NCBI RefSeq assembly: GCF_016126015.1
Contig: NZ_JAEFDB010000010.1
Coordinates: forward strand, 45,395 to 109,394
DNA from: Capnocytophaga periodontitidis
GTDB lineage: Bacteria > Bacteroidota > Bacteroidia > Flavobacteriales > Flavobacteriaceae
Direction: 5' to 3'
Length of the DNA stretch: 64,000 nucleotides
Of this stretch, positions 34,086-42,675 are shown one piece after another. The notes under the pieces were generated by a model that did no database searches, had not been told where the DNA came from, and was given only the letters and a program-made list of their open reading frames with translations. Both the position numbers and the translations under genes were made by a program. Numbering within the stretch: the first letter of the stretch is position 1; every line of letters begins with the position of its first letter.

Positions 34086-34906
34086 TATGGTTTATGAATT
34101 ATTGATGTTTGTATATATTTTCTAAATGTATGTTCACAAATTTTAAGCCAATCTTCTGTGAAAATTATGTCTATTTTAGTTTTGTGACTTTGTAAGTCTA
34201 TATGCCATTTTTGAGGAACTTGATTTAATATAGATTGTAAATTGTCTTGACAATTCTTTGTAAATATAGGGAACTCTTTCAATAAATCATTCATTTCTCG
34301 CACTGTTTCTGTGTCATTCTTAAATACAAATGTAGCTAATTTGGAATTGAGTATGCTGTCGTCTTGTGTTATTAGTTCCATTGATTGATCATATGCCATT
34401 GATGAATTGAAAATCTCTGTATTATCAATAATGTACAAAATTGAGAACCCTCCTTTTATTGCTTGTAATAACAAGTTATAGTTGTTAAAGGTTCTATCTT
34501 CATTGGATAGCCAAATATCAAAAAGGGCTATTTTGAGCAAATCATTTTTATTTTTAATCCTTCTAATAATATCTTTGTCTGTAAGTATTGTTTTATTAAC
34601 TTCAATTGCATTCTGTAGAAAAAGCGACCCAAAACATTCCCTTTCAAAAAATCTTCGTTCTAATCCTCGTTTGTCTTCAAGAGGTTTTATATGTTTCTCA
34701 TAGTCTATTTCTATAAAAGCCCCCTCTGGTATATTTATTTGCCATATTTTAGCAAATTGATAAGCTAATAATTCATTAAAGAGTTGGTTTACATCTCTAT
34801 ACTTACACACCCATTGGTTCAGGTCATTTGCCATTATCAAAACGGGGCTACTACCCTGTGTATCATATTTTTTTATAATGGATTGTATACTTTTTAATCT
34901 TTTCAA
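34085..34906 (-). CDS. HipA-like kinase-fold protein (HipA_2 family)
   Basis: A 273-residue protein. The block ALFDIWLSNEDRTFNNYNLLL near residues 145-165 resembles the catalytic/metal region of HipA kinases (N-x-D-R-x(3)-N). Earlier segments WVCKYRDVNQLFNELLAYQFA fit the nucleotide-binding lobe. The full-length HipA N-terminal domain is absent. The only usable start is TTG at 34906. It is coupled to the DUF3037 gene. Whether it phosphorylates a target, and whether the pair is toxin-antitoxin or defence-like, is not known. Confidence 0.78.
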   Translation of the reverse strand: MKRLKSIQSIIKKYDTQGSSPVLIMANDLNQWVCKYRDVNQLFNELLAYQFAKIWQINIPEGAFIEIDYEKHIKPLEDKRGLERRFFERECFGSLFLQNAIEVNKTILTDKDIIRRIKNKNDLLKIALFDIWLSNEDRTFNNYNLLLQAIKGGFSILYIIDNTEIFNSSMAYDQSMELITQDDSILNSKLATFVFKNDTETVREMNDLLKEFPIFTKNCQDNLQSILNQVPQKWHIDLQSHKTKIDIIFTEDWLKICEHTFRKYIQTSIIHKP

Positions 34907-35042
34907 TTGGGAGTTTTTGCAGATTTCTGTTGCAAAAATATAAAAATATTTTTATGTATATATTATATTTTTGTTATTTTTTATTTTTCACGTTAAAAAA
35001 CGTTATAATTCAGTCTTTAGACATTAGACATTTAATGTATCA

Positions 35043-35098
35043 GATAATTTTCCTATTAAACAAAAAAAGCTACTAAGCAAGATGCTCAACAGCTTTTT
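35043..35098. repeat. Decayed promoter-unit copy and hairpin
   Basis: ATAATTTTCCTATTAAACAAA (35044-35064) is the third copy of the promoter-spacer unit at 33097-33120 and 38305-38328, here without an intact -7 box. It runs into an imperfect hairpin (AAAAAAGCT to AGCTTTTTA, about 35063-35098) that would terminate leftward transcription. Confidence 0.5.
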
Positions 35099-35128
35099 AT
35101 TATCAAAATTAATTCCTAAAACACATCA

Positions 35129-35273
35129 AAAATGTGTTTCATACTGTTCTTTGTTGATGTCTACAAAGTCACCTTGACCTATCTTTTTGATGATATTGGT
35201 CACAAAACCTTTCATCTGTTCAAAAAGTCTCAAAATTGTATTTATGCCGCTACATTTTGGCAAGTCTTAAAAC
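35129..35273 (-). pseudogene. Possible C-terminal remnant of an unknown gene
   Basis: About 48 codons read leftward as LPKCSGINTILRLFEQMKGF, then VTNIIKKIGQGDFVDINKEQ, then YETHF and a stop, with a hairpin just after. Composition is protein-like but there is no start. The parent gene is not recognised. The rest of 34907-35428 holds only AT-rich repeats and the promoter of the next gene. Confidence 0.35.
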
Positions 35274-35369
35274 TTTTCTAAATTTGATTATACTGATAAT
35301 CTATTTATTTAATCATCACTCTTTAGTTCAAAATAAGAAATATAAGTTCAAAATAAGAAATAATTAGTG

Positions 35370-35400
35370 TTGTATATCTTTTTTATCCGTGGTATTTTTG
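35370..35400 (+). promoter_or_regulatory. Promoter of the three-lipoprotein unit
   Basis: TTG at 35370-35372, 20 bases, then TATTTTTG at 35393-35400. A direct repeat of AAGTTCAAAATAAGAAAT lies just upstream (about 35325-35362). Confidence 0.6.
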
Positions 35401-35428
35401 CCCCGTTTAATTCATAAAATTTCAAATA

Positions 35429-37051
35429 ATGAAAAGATTATCAACAATTTTCACGGTGCTTTCACTTATAGCACTTACGATTATCGGTTGCTCCAAAGAC
35501 GATGGAGGGAGCGACAACAACGGCAATAACAGAGGTAATGGCACTGGGAACGGTAATGGCAACAGCAATACTGGTCAGGCTGTAACAGCTATTACACCCG
35601 ACTTTCTCAACGGAACGTGGTCACACGTAGAATTTGAGTATGACGGAGTGAAGTTCTCTAACAATGCTAACCACCAAACTGAATGGAATTGTGTTAAAAA
35701 AGGGTCTTTTGTCTTTACCAAAAATCAAGTTACTCTTATCACCAATCAGTATGACGATGAGGACAATACTTGTACTGAAAATCGAGGCACTTTTAATTAT
35801 ACAGTAGAAAATGGCAAGGTTTATCTTGTAATTCAAGGGAAGAAAGAACTTTTGGATATTACTAAAGCTGGGGATAACATCATAGTTTCTGTAAAAGATG
35901 AAGATGGTAAAACTACTAAACGCACCCTTACTAAAACCTCTTCTAATAGTACAGCACCAGCTGCGAAAAAAGCTACTGCAAAAATCACTGTATCAGGGGT
36001 TACTAATGGAATAAAAGTAATCGTAGCTAATAGTACTTTTAAATCAAGCCACGTAGCTGTAAAAGAGGCTACTGTAAGCAATGGTAGTGCTATTATTGAT
36101 GTATCAGAATATATAGGTAGAAAGCTGTATTTCATTGTAGAAAAAGACAATGAATATCTTTCTACTGAAGTAGAAAAAACAATTGCTGAAGGCGATAATA
36201 CCATCGCTCTTACAGCTACTGCAAAGGATTATACTGTAAAGATAAAGGTAGTAAGCAATGGTACTGCTGTAAGTGGTAAAAAGGTGTATGCTGCTGATTC
36301 TTATACTTTTCAAGCTCTCAGTTATGGACTTAAAACGGGTAATGGCAATGAAAATCTTTTAACTTCTACTAAAAATGCTACTACCAATGTACAAGGTATA
36401 GCTACTTTCAGCAACTTCCGTCCTACATACAACAATCAAAAATATACATTTTTTGTAGTTACTTCTTCTTCACCTTACTACAAAGAAGTAGAACTCGCTA
36501 TTGATGGTACTGCTAAAGAAAGTACTATTACTCTTGCAGGAAGCCAAGCACAAACAAGAAAAGTAAACGTTGAATTCTTGGTAAGAGATAGTAATGAATA
36601 CCTAAACAATGTAAAAATAACTATTGAAGGGCAAACAAAAAGCACTAACACAATAGGTAGTGTTAAAGGTTATGTAGTTTTTGAACTTGAACAAAACAAA
36701 AGTTTTAGCTATACTGCTACTACCCCTTGTGGTCATACTAAAACAGGTAGTTTTACTACTAATGCTTATAGCAATATGGTTCAAGTAACCCTCAACACTA
36801 CTGAAAACTGTAATAATCAAGCAAAAGGAACACTTATCATTAAAAACACTTCTAAAAATCCATATACTGTAAAAGTAGGAAGTAGTACTTTTGTAATGGA
36901 AGGAAAAACAACAAGAACTTTTGAGGTAGCATTAGAAACTTATACCGTAAGCTGGAAACAAAACAAAGGTTATGCTTTTTATCCTACTGAAGGCTCTTAC
37001 GATGCTGAATTTAGTAGAAACAACAGAGAAATTACAGTTTCTTTCCCCTAA
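35429..37051 (+). CDS. Large surface-type lipoprotein with repeated beta domains
   Basis: A 540-residue lipoprotein with lipobox C21 (LTIIGC) followed by S-K-D-D-G, which fits the Capnocytophaga surface lipoprotein export signal. A Gly/Asn-rich linker (about 26-50) leads to a lipocalin-like or C-terminal-lipoprotein type domain (FLNGTWSHVEFEYDG). Four carboxypeptidase-regulatory/Ig-like modules follow, with patterns such as VSGKKVYAADSY and VEFLVRDSNEYLNNV. No catalytic motif is seen. Surface adhesion or binding is plausible only from architecture. It heads three lipoprotein genes. Confidence 0.85.
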   Translation: MKRLSTIFTVLSLIALTIIGCSKDDGGSDNNGNNRGNGTGNGNGNSNTGQAVTAITPDFLNGTWSHVEFEYDGVKFSNNANHQTEWNCVKKGSFVFTKNQVTLITNQYDDEDNTCTENRGTFNYTVENGKVYLVIQGKKELLDITKAGDNIIVSVKDEDGKTTKRTLTKTSSNSTAPAAKKATAKITVSGVTNGIKVIVANSTFKSSHVAVKEATVSNGSAIIDVSEYIGRKLYFIVEKDNEYLSTEVEKTIAEGDNTIALTATAKDYTVKIKVVSNGTAVSGKKVYAADSYTFQALSYGLKTGNGNENLLTSTKNATTNVQGIATFSNFRPTYNNQKYTFFVVTSSSPYYKEVELAIDGTAKESTITLAGSQAQTRKVNVEFLVRDSNEYLNNVKITIEGQTKSTNTIGSVKGYVVFELEQNKSFSYTATTPCGHTKTGSFTTNAYSNMVQVTLNTTENCNNQAKGTLIIKNTSKNPYTVKVGSSTFVMEGKTTRTFEVALETYTVSWKQNKGYAFYPTEGSYDAEFSRNNREITVSFP

Positions 37052-37084
37052 TCAATTTCGTAACTAATTAATTTTCATAAACCA

Positions 37085-37456
37085 ATGAAGAAATTTTTAA
37101 TTCTTGGTACAGCACTGCTAATGTTAAGTGCTTGTCGTACCACTAAAACAGATGTAGGGCAGTTTCGCGAAACCCCTACCGAAGATTATGTGTATGCCAA
37201 AGGTAAACAAGTATGGCTTTTTTGGGGACTACTTCCTATAGGACGGACTAAAGTAAATACACCCTCTTCAGGTAACTGTCAAGTAGTTACTCGTACTAAC
37301 CTTGCTGATTTTTTGATTAGTGGAATTACAGCTGGTATTGTAACCACTGAAACTATCAAAATCAAAGCAAAACGTGAGAATGCTCCTCAACAAGCTCAAC
37401 CTCAGAATGCAGGTAACACAACTATTGAAATACACAATCACAGTAATAACCAATAA
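37085..37456 (+). CDS. Bor-like small lipoprotein
   Basis: A 123-residue lipoprotein with lipobox C17 (LLMLSAC). The core includes KGKQVWLFWGLLPIGRTKVN, then CQVVTRTNLADFLISGITAG. This resembles the Bor/Iss-like lipoproteins with a lone conserved Cys and a Gly-rich hydrophobic segment. The C-terminus is Gln/Asn-rich. It follows the large lipoprotein by 33 bases and precedes another by 11. Confidence 0.65.
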   Translation: MKKFLILGTALLMLSACRTTKTDVGQFRETPTEDYVYAKGKQVWLFWGLLPIGRTKVNTPSSGNCQVVTRTNLADFLISGITAGIVTTETIKIKAKRENAPQQAQPQNAGNTTIEIHNHSNNQ

Positions 37457-37467
37457 TCCACAAAGCA

Positions 37468-37875
37468 ATGAAGAAATTTTTAATGTACACAACAGTATTG
37501 TTACTTACAGCAATCACCACATTTGCGTGTAGTAAAGACAAGGATGAAGACAAAGCAACTTCTGCTACTATTCAATTAGTAGACCTCTTAGGTAAACCTG
37601 TAAAAGGAGTGAGAGTATACGCTTACGATCAAGATACTTGGAATATGATGGGCGACGAAACATTTCACGCTACCTTCCAAGTAGTTTCTGATGATGCAGG
37701 TAACGCTACTTTTACCAATCTTGATAAAGGAACGCAATTCACAAGTGTTAATAATGAGACTAATACCTTTACTTTTTCAGCGCACTATACACTTAACAAT
37801 AGTAGTAAAACTAAAAGAGTTTCTATTACTTTGAAAAAAGGAGATACCAAAACTGAAAAGTTGGTACTCAACTAA
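37468..37875 (+). CDS. Small surface-type lipoprotein with one Ig-like module
   Basis: A 135-residue lipoprotein with lipobox C21 (TTFAC) followed by S-K-D-K-D-E-D-K, again like the surface export signal. The single beta module (IQLVDLLGKPVKGVRVYAYD to KTEKLVLN) resembles the carboxypeptidase-regulatory fold of the upstream 540-residue protein. Last gene of the lipoprotein operon, followed by a terminator. Confidence 0.8.
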   Translation: MKKFLMYTTVLLLTAITTFACSKDKDEDKATSATIQLVDLLGKPVKGVRVYAYDQDTWNMMGDETFHATFQVVSDDAGNATFTNLDKGTQFTSVNNETNTFTFSAHYTLNNSSKTKRVSITLKKGDTKTEKLVLN

Positions 37876-37881
37876 AACGAT

Positions 37882-37909
37882 AAAAAGCTGCCCTAAGGCA
37901 GCTTTTTTA
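37882..37909. terminator. Bidirectional intrinsic terminator
   Basis: AAAAAGCTGCC-CTAA-GGCAGCTTTTT, an 11-bp perfect stem with A and T tracts on both sides. It is shared by the lipoprotein operon and the convergent XRE gene. Confidence 0.9.
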
Positions 37910-38269
37910 TTATTTATTAAGCATCTCTTTGAGCATTACTATTTGCTCTTTCAGGGAAGCTATAGTTTCTTCGTATTGAGCTATTAATTTTTCGGGAATT
38001 TGATTCAAATGATATTCTCCATTACAAGTGCCAGAAGAATTATTATTGATGTTGAACACTTTTTTATCGTCGAAACCTAAAACTTTCATCGGGTCTACTT
38101 GCAAAATAGCACATATTTCGTTGAGGCGCGTAATGGTAAGTTGCGTCTCTCCTGATTCAATCTTTGAATAAGCGCGTGTAGAAATTCCTAACTGAGCCGC
38201 GACAAAGTCTTGAGAAACTCTTTTTACTTCGCGTGCTTGCTTTATCTTTACTTCTGGTTGTTCAATCAT
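37910..38269 (-). CDS. XRE-family regulator with C-terminal coiled coil
   Basis: A 119-residue DNA-binding protein. The helix-turn-helix is at about 8-65 (VKRVSQDFVAAQLGISTRAY, then SKIESGETQLTITRLNEICA). A linker is followed by a coiled-coil tail (IAQYEETIASLKEQIVMLKE) at about 92-115, probably for dimerisation. It is convergent with the lipoprotein operon and driven by a copied promoter unit at 38297-38328. Target unknown. Confidence 0.88.
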   Translation of the reverse strand: MIEQPEVKIKQAREVKRVSQDFVAAQLGISTRAYSKIESGETQLTITRLNEICAILQVDPMKVLGFDDKKVFNINNNSSGTCNGEYHLNQIPEKLIAQYEETIASLKEQIVMLKEMLNK

Positions 38270-38296
38270 CTTAATACCATTTTAATAATCAGTAGG

Positions 38297-38328
38297 CAAA
38301 AGTATAAATAATTTTCCTATTAAACAAA
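38297..38328 (-). promoter_or_regulatory. Promoter, copied unit 2 (XRE gene)
   Basis: On the minus strand TTTG (38328-38325), 20 bases, then TACTTTTG (38304-38297). It is identical over its whole length to the unit at 33089-33120. Confidence 0.75.
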
Positions 38329-38363
38329 AAAAGTCGCTTAGTGAGGTACTTAGCGACTTTTTT
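38325..38363 (-). terminator. Intrinsic terminator of the nrf-ccs operon
   Basis: AAAAAAAGTCGCT and AGCGACTTTTTTT form a stem around TAGTGAGGTACTT. It lies seven bases beyond the ccsA stop and overlaps the XRE promoter's -33. Confidence 0.75.
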
Positions 38364-38369
38364 TATTAT

Positions 38370-39164
38370 TTATCCAGAATAGGTATGTACACTCATTTGT
38401 GCTGTTGGTAAGTAGTTTACACCAAACCAGCAAACAAGGAGCAGTATAAAGGCAATTCCTACAATAAGGAAACTCTGGAATGGTTTCTTTTCTTTGTGAT
38501 TGTACTTGTGGTGGAGATATACCAAATAGCCGAGCCAAGTGATAAATGCCCAAGTTTCTTTAGGGTCCCACGTCCAATAGTGTCCCCAAGCTTCTTTTGC
38601 CCAAAGGGCTCCAAAAAGCAATCCAAAGGTGAGGAATACATAACCTATTTTTACGAGTTGATCGATAACAATGAAAATTGATTGTACTTCTTGTCCTTTT
38701 TTATAGCGATAAATGCCATAGAAAGCGGTGAGTGATGCCATTCCTAACATTGCATAAGCAAATATATACACAATTACGTGTGGAATGAACCACACGCTCT
38801 GCAAGGCAGGCATTAGGGCTTTGTTCATTGTATCGGGGTGGGTGTAGGTAAGTACTACAAACACAATCCCCATTACAGCCGAATAGCTGAGCATCCACTT
38901 TTGACGATAGAGCCAATAGATGGCACAGCCTATGAGCCCCATAAAGAATGCGTACCAAACGCGCGTTTCGGCAAGGGTGCGCAATGGTGGACGGTCTAAG
39001 TTTTGCCATAAGGCAACGATAAAACCTCCTATGGTTAGGGTGGCTACTAAATGAGCTGTAATACTGAGGTTTCTAAGGCTTTTGCTTTTGCTGTAGATAA
39101 GCGTACCAGAAAGTAGCCACAAAGCTACTGTGATATATGTTATAAGATTAAAATAATGCCACAT
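38370..39164 (-). CDS. ccsA: Cytochrome c biogenesis protein CcsA/ResC
   Basis: A 264-residue multi-helix inner-membrane protein of the system II (Ccs) cytochrome c maturation pathway. It carries the haem-handling WWD motif (WGHYWTWDPKETWAFITW near residues 190-207) and conserved histidines. With ResB it moves haem to the periplasm and attaches it to apocytochromes. Last gene in the nrfH-nrfA-resB-ccsA operon. The client proteins NrfH and NrfA lie in the same transcript, and the peroxidase at 17007 is another. Confidence 0.92.
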   Translation of the reverse strand: MWHYFNLITYITVALWLLSGTLIYSKSKSLRNLSITAHLVATLTIGGFIVALWQNLDRPPLRTLAETRVWYAFFMGLIGCAIYWLYRQKWMLSYSAVMGIVFVVLTYTHPDTMNKALMPALQSVWFIPHVIVYIFAYAMLGMASLTAFYGIYRYKKGQEVQSIFIVIDQLVKIGYVFLTFGLLFGALWAKEAWGHYWTWDPKETWAFITWLGYLVYLHHKYNHKEKKPFQSFLIVGIAFILLLVCWFGVNYLPTAQMSVHTYSG

Positions 39165-39188
39165 AGTTTAGAAAATAGGAATTAGGAG

Positions 39189-40412
39189 TTAGGAATTAGA
39201 TGTTTGTTTTTTAGTTTTTACTTCAAAGAGTAGGGCAATACCGCCAGCAAGTAGTAAGAAAATTCCTACATAAACGACAGGTAACCAAGGGTCGGAGATG
39301 AGTTCGACGACACTGAGTTCTGACCAGCGCCCCATACGCTCGTCGTAACTCAATTGGTAAATGCGCCAACCACCTACGCTGATAGGGTGGTTTACTTCTA
39401 TTTTTTCTTCGAGTACTTCGTTTATATGATCTTTTTGATATATCAATACATCGGATTGGAATTTGCGTGCTTCGGCAGGAGCCATTACTAAGGTATGTTC
39501 ATCGTCTAAATGAATGGCACGGGGTGAGAATTGGAAGTTTCCTGCTGAAATCCAATCGGTTTTCTTTTTATGAGTACGGAGGTCTTCTACGGTTACTTTG
39601 GCTGCATTGGTAGCTCCCCACATTGTGTGATTGACATAAGTACTATCGGTATCGGGGATTGCTTTTTCGAGGTATTGGAGAAGGGTAATTTTCCAGTTCA
39701 GCAGGGTCATACTCTCACCTTGTTTTTCGAGCATAAAGCCTATAGGTTTTTCGTGAGGTAGTGCTGAGCCTGTGCTATCGATAACAAATAGTTTATTAGG
39801 GTAGATATCGATACTAAACTCTTTGAGTTCCATAGCGATAGGAAGTTGTACTACGCGATTATCCTCGGTAGTAGCGCGCCATTCAAGCTTATCCTTATAG
39901 AGGTTCATTTTCAGACGTATAATATCTCCCTGACCTAATACGCCAGCGAACATTGTAAGCCATAAGCCAAAGTGATTGAGGAGGAAAGGTATGTTTTTGC
40001 GTTGGTAGACCATCGAGCGTTTTAGGATAGAAAACCAGAGGTTCATCAGTGCCAATACGAAGATAATGCCAAAGTACCAAGTTTTGGTAAGGTCGTCTAA
40101 GCCCAATTTGCCCACAAAGCTATGAGCTACCTCTTGAGGATTTACGTTGATGCTCCCCAAACCAATGGTGAGTACCCCAAGGGTTACGACCGTAACAATA
40201 GCAAAAGGCGCTGATGAAAAGCGCACGATAAAATTCGTTTTTCTAAAAATAAAATATACAGCTGTAGTGAGTACCACAAAGGCAAAGCCTCCTATTACAT
40301 TGTAAGGAAAGCTAAACCAGCTTTTGCTGATACTTCCTAAGGTAAGTTGTAGTATCAGCCCTATGATAAGGGATAAGCACGCTACGAGAATAGCGAAGGG
40401 ATATTGTTTCAT
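39189..40412 (-). CDS. resB: Cytochrome c biogenesis protein ResB/Ccs1
   Basis: A 407-residue protein from ATG 40412 (the longer frame runs into repeats). Three or four N-terminal helices (about 5-25, 30-52, 62-80 and 115-135) are followed by a large periplasmic domain and a C-terminal helix (VVYVGIFLLLAGGIALLF). The WRIYQLSYDERMGRWSELSV block, then VELISDPWLPVVYVG, is the conserved ResB ending. It is the usual partner of CcsA. Confidence 0.88.
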   Translation of the reverse strand: MKQYPFAILVACLSLIIGLILQLTLGSISKSWFSFPYNVIGGFAFVVLTTAVYFIFRKTNFIVRFSSAPFAIVTVVTLGVLTIGLGSINVNPQEVAHSFVGKLGLDDLTKTWYFGIIFVLALMNLWFSILKRSMVYQRKNIPFLLNHFGLWLTMFAGVLGQGDIIRLKMNLYKDKLEWRATTEDNRVVQLPIAMELKEFSIDIYPNKLFVIDSTGSALPHEKPIGFMLEKQGESMTLLNWKITLLQYLEKAIPDTDSTYVNHTMWGATNAAKVTVEDLRTHKKKTDWISAGNFQFSPRAIHLDDEHTLVMAPAEARKFQSDVLIYQKDHINEVLEEKIEVNHPISVGGWRIYQLSYDERMGRWSELSVVELISDPWLPVVYVGIFLLLAGGIALLFEVKTKKQTSNS

Positions 40413-40496
40413 AGTTAGGTAAGAGATAAGAGGTAAGAAATAGGGGCGAATGTAATTCGCCCCTACATCGTGATTTGTCATTCGTAATTCGTTAAA
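40413..40496. repeat. GGTAAGA array and GGGGCGAAT palindrome
   Basis: Units of GTAAGAGATAAGAGGTAAGA (about 40416-40440) are followed by the palindrome GGGGCGAATgtaATTCGCCCC (40443-40463). A related perfect palindrome, GGGCGATTTGCAAATCGCCC, is at 53492-53511. Confidence 0.6.
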
Positions 40497-41963
40497 TTAC
40501 TTTTGGGTTACTAAGCGTCCTTTTTCTTTAGCTTCTTTAATCCATTTAGGAACGATAGTTTCTAAGAATCTTTTCTTAGCAGCTTCTTCTTTAGGGATAT
40601 CTAAGCCTATTTCTTTCTGAGCTTTAGCTTTAGTGCTGATATCAGGCATCACGAAAGCTGTTTTGATGTTTAGTTTTTCTTTAAGCACATCTAAATTATC
40701 TTCAGCTTGATAAGCATAGATAAGACCATCGCTAAGGAGGCGTTCAGATTCGATAGGAGCGTGGAAAGCGGCACCGTGTGAAGAGTGTACCATATCCCAA
40801 CGCCATTGTGATTTGCGGATAAGTGCCAAAGTAGGTTTCATTTGTTCTTCAGTAGCACCGTTATCCCACAAGAATTTAGCTTTAAAGTGTACTTTTGCTA
40901 ATTGTTTTTCGAGTTTCATACGCATACCATATACAGCATCTTGGCGATCGTATACGTTTTTCACCAATTCTTCTTCACTTTGGCGGTGACAAGTTTGACA
41001 ACTTGCTGACACGTTACGCAAAGGGCTACTGATTTGGTGATCGGTGAATTTCACAGCACCATCAGTTTTGTAAGGCATATGGCAATCGGCACAAGAAACG
41101 CCACGTTGTCCGTGAATACCGAGTTGAGAAAGTTCATAGTCGGGGTGTTGTGCTTTGAGGATAGGAGTACGGCTAAGTGGGTGTACATAGTCAGTCCAAC
41201 CTTCTGCATCGTAGTACTCTTCCATCTTTTCAATAGTCATACCTTTATCCCAAGGGAAAGTAAGATATTTTTTATCACCTTTGAAGTAGTACTCTACGTG
41301 GCATTGCGCACAGACGAGAGAACGCATCTCTTGATGAGTAGCTTTATTGATATCGCGCCCTTGACGTTTGAAGGCTTCTTGTAAAGCCAATTGACTTACT
41401 TGCAATTTCATAGTTTTAGTATCGTGGCAAGTAGCGCAACCGATAGGATTTACGATTTGGCTACCCCATTGATCCCAAGGAGCGCTGTAATAAGTTTCGG
41501 CACCTACTTCTTTCATAAGGCGAGGCACATCGGGGCTTTTACAAGTCCAGCAAGTACCTGGTTGAGGAGAGTGGGTAGAATCGGTAGGGGCACCAGTACG
41601 GAGGATTTTAGTAACGTCTTCAATAGCGTGCATGTGTCCGCGTGGAGCGTTGTATCCCTTAGAGAAAGAATAACCAGCCCAAAGGATTACCATTTCTGGA
41701 CGTAGCTCAAGCAGATCATCATCGTTACTACTCATATACTTAGAGCGGAAAGTAGTGTCGGCAGTAGCTGCCCACGAAGCGTATTCACGAGGATAGAACG
41801 GTTCGTAAAGCTCATTGCGGCATTCACCTTCTTTAAGGTTATTACCACCTCTAGCTATCAATTGAGCTTCTGTAGATCTGTTCATTATCGAATTAGCCAA
41901 TAGACCTAATAAAAAGGTAACCACTGCTAATAAACCTGCAATTAACCAATGTTTCTTTTTCAT
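40497..41963 (-). CDS. nrfA: Ammonia-forming cytochrome c nitrite reductase NrfA
   Basis: A 488-residue periplasmic pentahaem enzyme that reduces nitrite to ammonium with six electrons. The active-site haem has the hallmark CxxCK (CWTCK) near residue 138. Four CxxCH sites follow: CATCH, CAQCH, CADCH and CQTCH. A membrane anchor or uncleaved signal is at about 6-22. Electrons come from NrfH, encoded immediately upstream, and ResB/CcsA follow. Length and motif order are standard. Confidence 0.97.
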   Translation of the reverse strand: MKKKHWLIAGLLAVVTFLLGLLANSIMNRSTEAQLIARGGNNLKEGECRNELYEPFYPREYASWAATADTTFRSKYMSSNDDDLLELRPEMVILWAGYSFSKGYNAPRGHMHAIEDVTKILRTGAPTDSTHSPQPGTCWTCKSPDVPRLMKEVGAETYYSAPWDQWGSQIVNPIGCATCHDTKTMKLQVSQLALQEAFKRQGRDINKATHQEMRSLVCAQCHVEYYFKGDKKYLTFPWDKGMTIEKMEEYYDAEGWTDYVHPLSRTPILKAQHPDYELSQLGIHGQRGVSCADCHMPYKTDGAVKFTDHQISSPLRNVSASCQTCHRQSEEELVKNVYDRQDAVYGMRMKLEKQLAKVHFKAKFLWDNGATEEQMKPTLALIRKSQWRWDMVHSSHGAAFHAPIESERLLSDGLIYAYQAEDNLDVLKEKLNIKTAFVMPDISTKAKAQKEIGLDIPKEEAAKKRFLETIVPKWIKEAKEKGRLVTQK

Positions 41964-41990
41964 CGCTGTATAAATTATATTTCGTTTTTT

Positions 41991-42608
41991 TTAATTATTT
42001 GATTTTTCTCTGTTTTTCACCATTTTGTCAAGCCACTCAGGGGTATTGCTTGGCATATTACTAATAATAGGCACGGGTGAATGAGGAGCTGCATTAAGTC
42101 CACGTACACGGCTGTGAGGCACTTCGCGGTGGCAGTCCCAGCACAGTCGCCCGTTATCGGCGTGAGCCATTTCGGCAGTTACCTTTCCTGCTTGTACTTC
42201 ACTTACCAAAGTACTATGGCAACGAATACAATTTTCTTGTACTACTCTTTGCCCTGGAGAATGCATCTTAATCACTTGTGGTTCCATACGGAAGGTGAAC
42301 ATCGTGGCGTGACGCAGACCGTCGTTCGCTTTAAAATAATATTTGCGAAAAACGTTGTCGTGAGGCACGTGGCAATCGTTACACACAGTATTGCGACCGT
42401 GCGAAGAGTGCATCCACGTAGCGTACTCAGGCTCCATAATATGGCAGTTCACACACGCCTTGGGGTCGTCGGACAGATAGGTATGCGCTTTCGATATATA
42501 AAAAATATATCCGCAAAGCCCTATCAGTATCCCTACTAACGAGGGAATTAAGAAACGAAACCATCGTCCTTTTTTAGTAGATGGGGTGTTGTTATCTGTT
42601 GTCGCCAT
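41991..42608 (-). CDS. nrfH: Tetrahaem quinol dehydrogenase NrfH (NapC/NirT family)
   Basis: A 205-residue membrane cytochrome that oxidises menaquinol and feeds NrfA. One N-terminal helix (about 17-38) precedes four CxxCH motifs: CVNCH, CNDCH, CIRCH and CWDCH. The first is followed by IMEPEYATW, including the methionine typical of haem 1. It heads the leftward operon and shares a fully overlapping promoter region with the porin gene. Confidence 0.96.
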   Translation of the reverse strand: MATTDNNTPSTKKGRWFRFLIPSLVGILIGLCGYIFYISKAHTYLSDDPKACVNCHIMEPEYATWMHSSHGRNTVCNDCHVPHDNVFRKYYFKANDGLRHATMFTFRMEPQVIKMHSPGQRVVQENCIRCHSTLVSEVQAGKVTAEMAHADNGRLCWDCHREVPHSRVRGLNAAPHSPVPIISNMPSNTPEWLDKMVKNREKSNN

Positions 42609-42640
42609 TATATAAAAAAATATTTTTTCGTTGTTTTTCG

Positions 42641-42675
42641 TTGCAAATGTAAAATAGTTTCCTTACATTTGCAAA
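42641..42675. promoter_or_regulatory. Interlocked divergent promoters for nrfH and the porin gene
   Basis: The inverted repeat TTGCAAATGTAA (42641-42652) and TTACATTTGCAA (42663-42674) forms two complete promoters. Rightward: TTG 42641-42643, 20 bases, TACATTTG 42664-42671. Leftward: TTTG 42675-42672, 20 bases, TACATTTG 42651-42644. Each -7 box directly abuts the other promoter's -33, so two polymerases could not bind at once. Confidence 0.75.

Noticed and set aside
40443..40463. Rho-independent terminator
   Set aside because: The GGGGCGAAT palindrome has no T tract on either side; it fits a REP-type repeat better.
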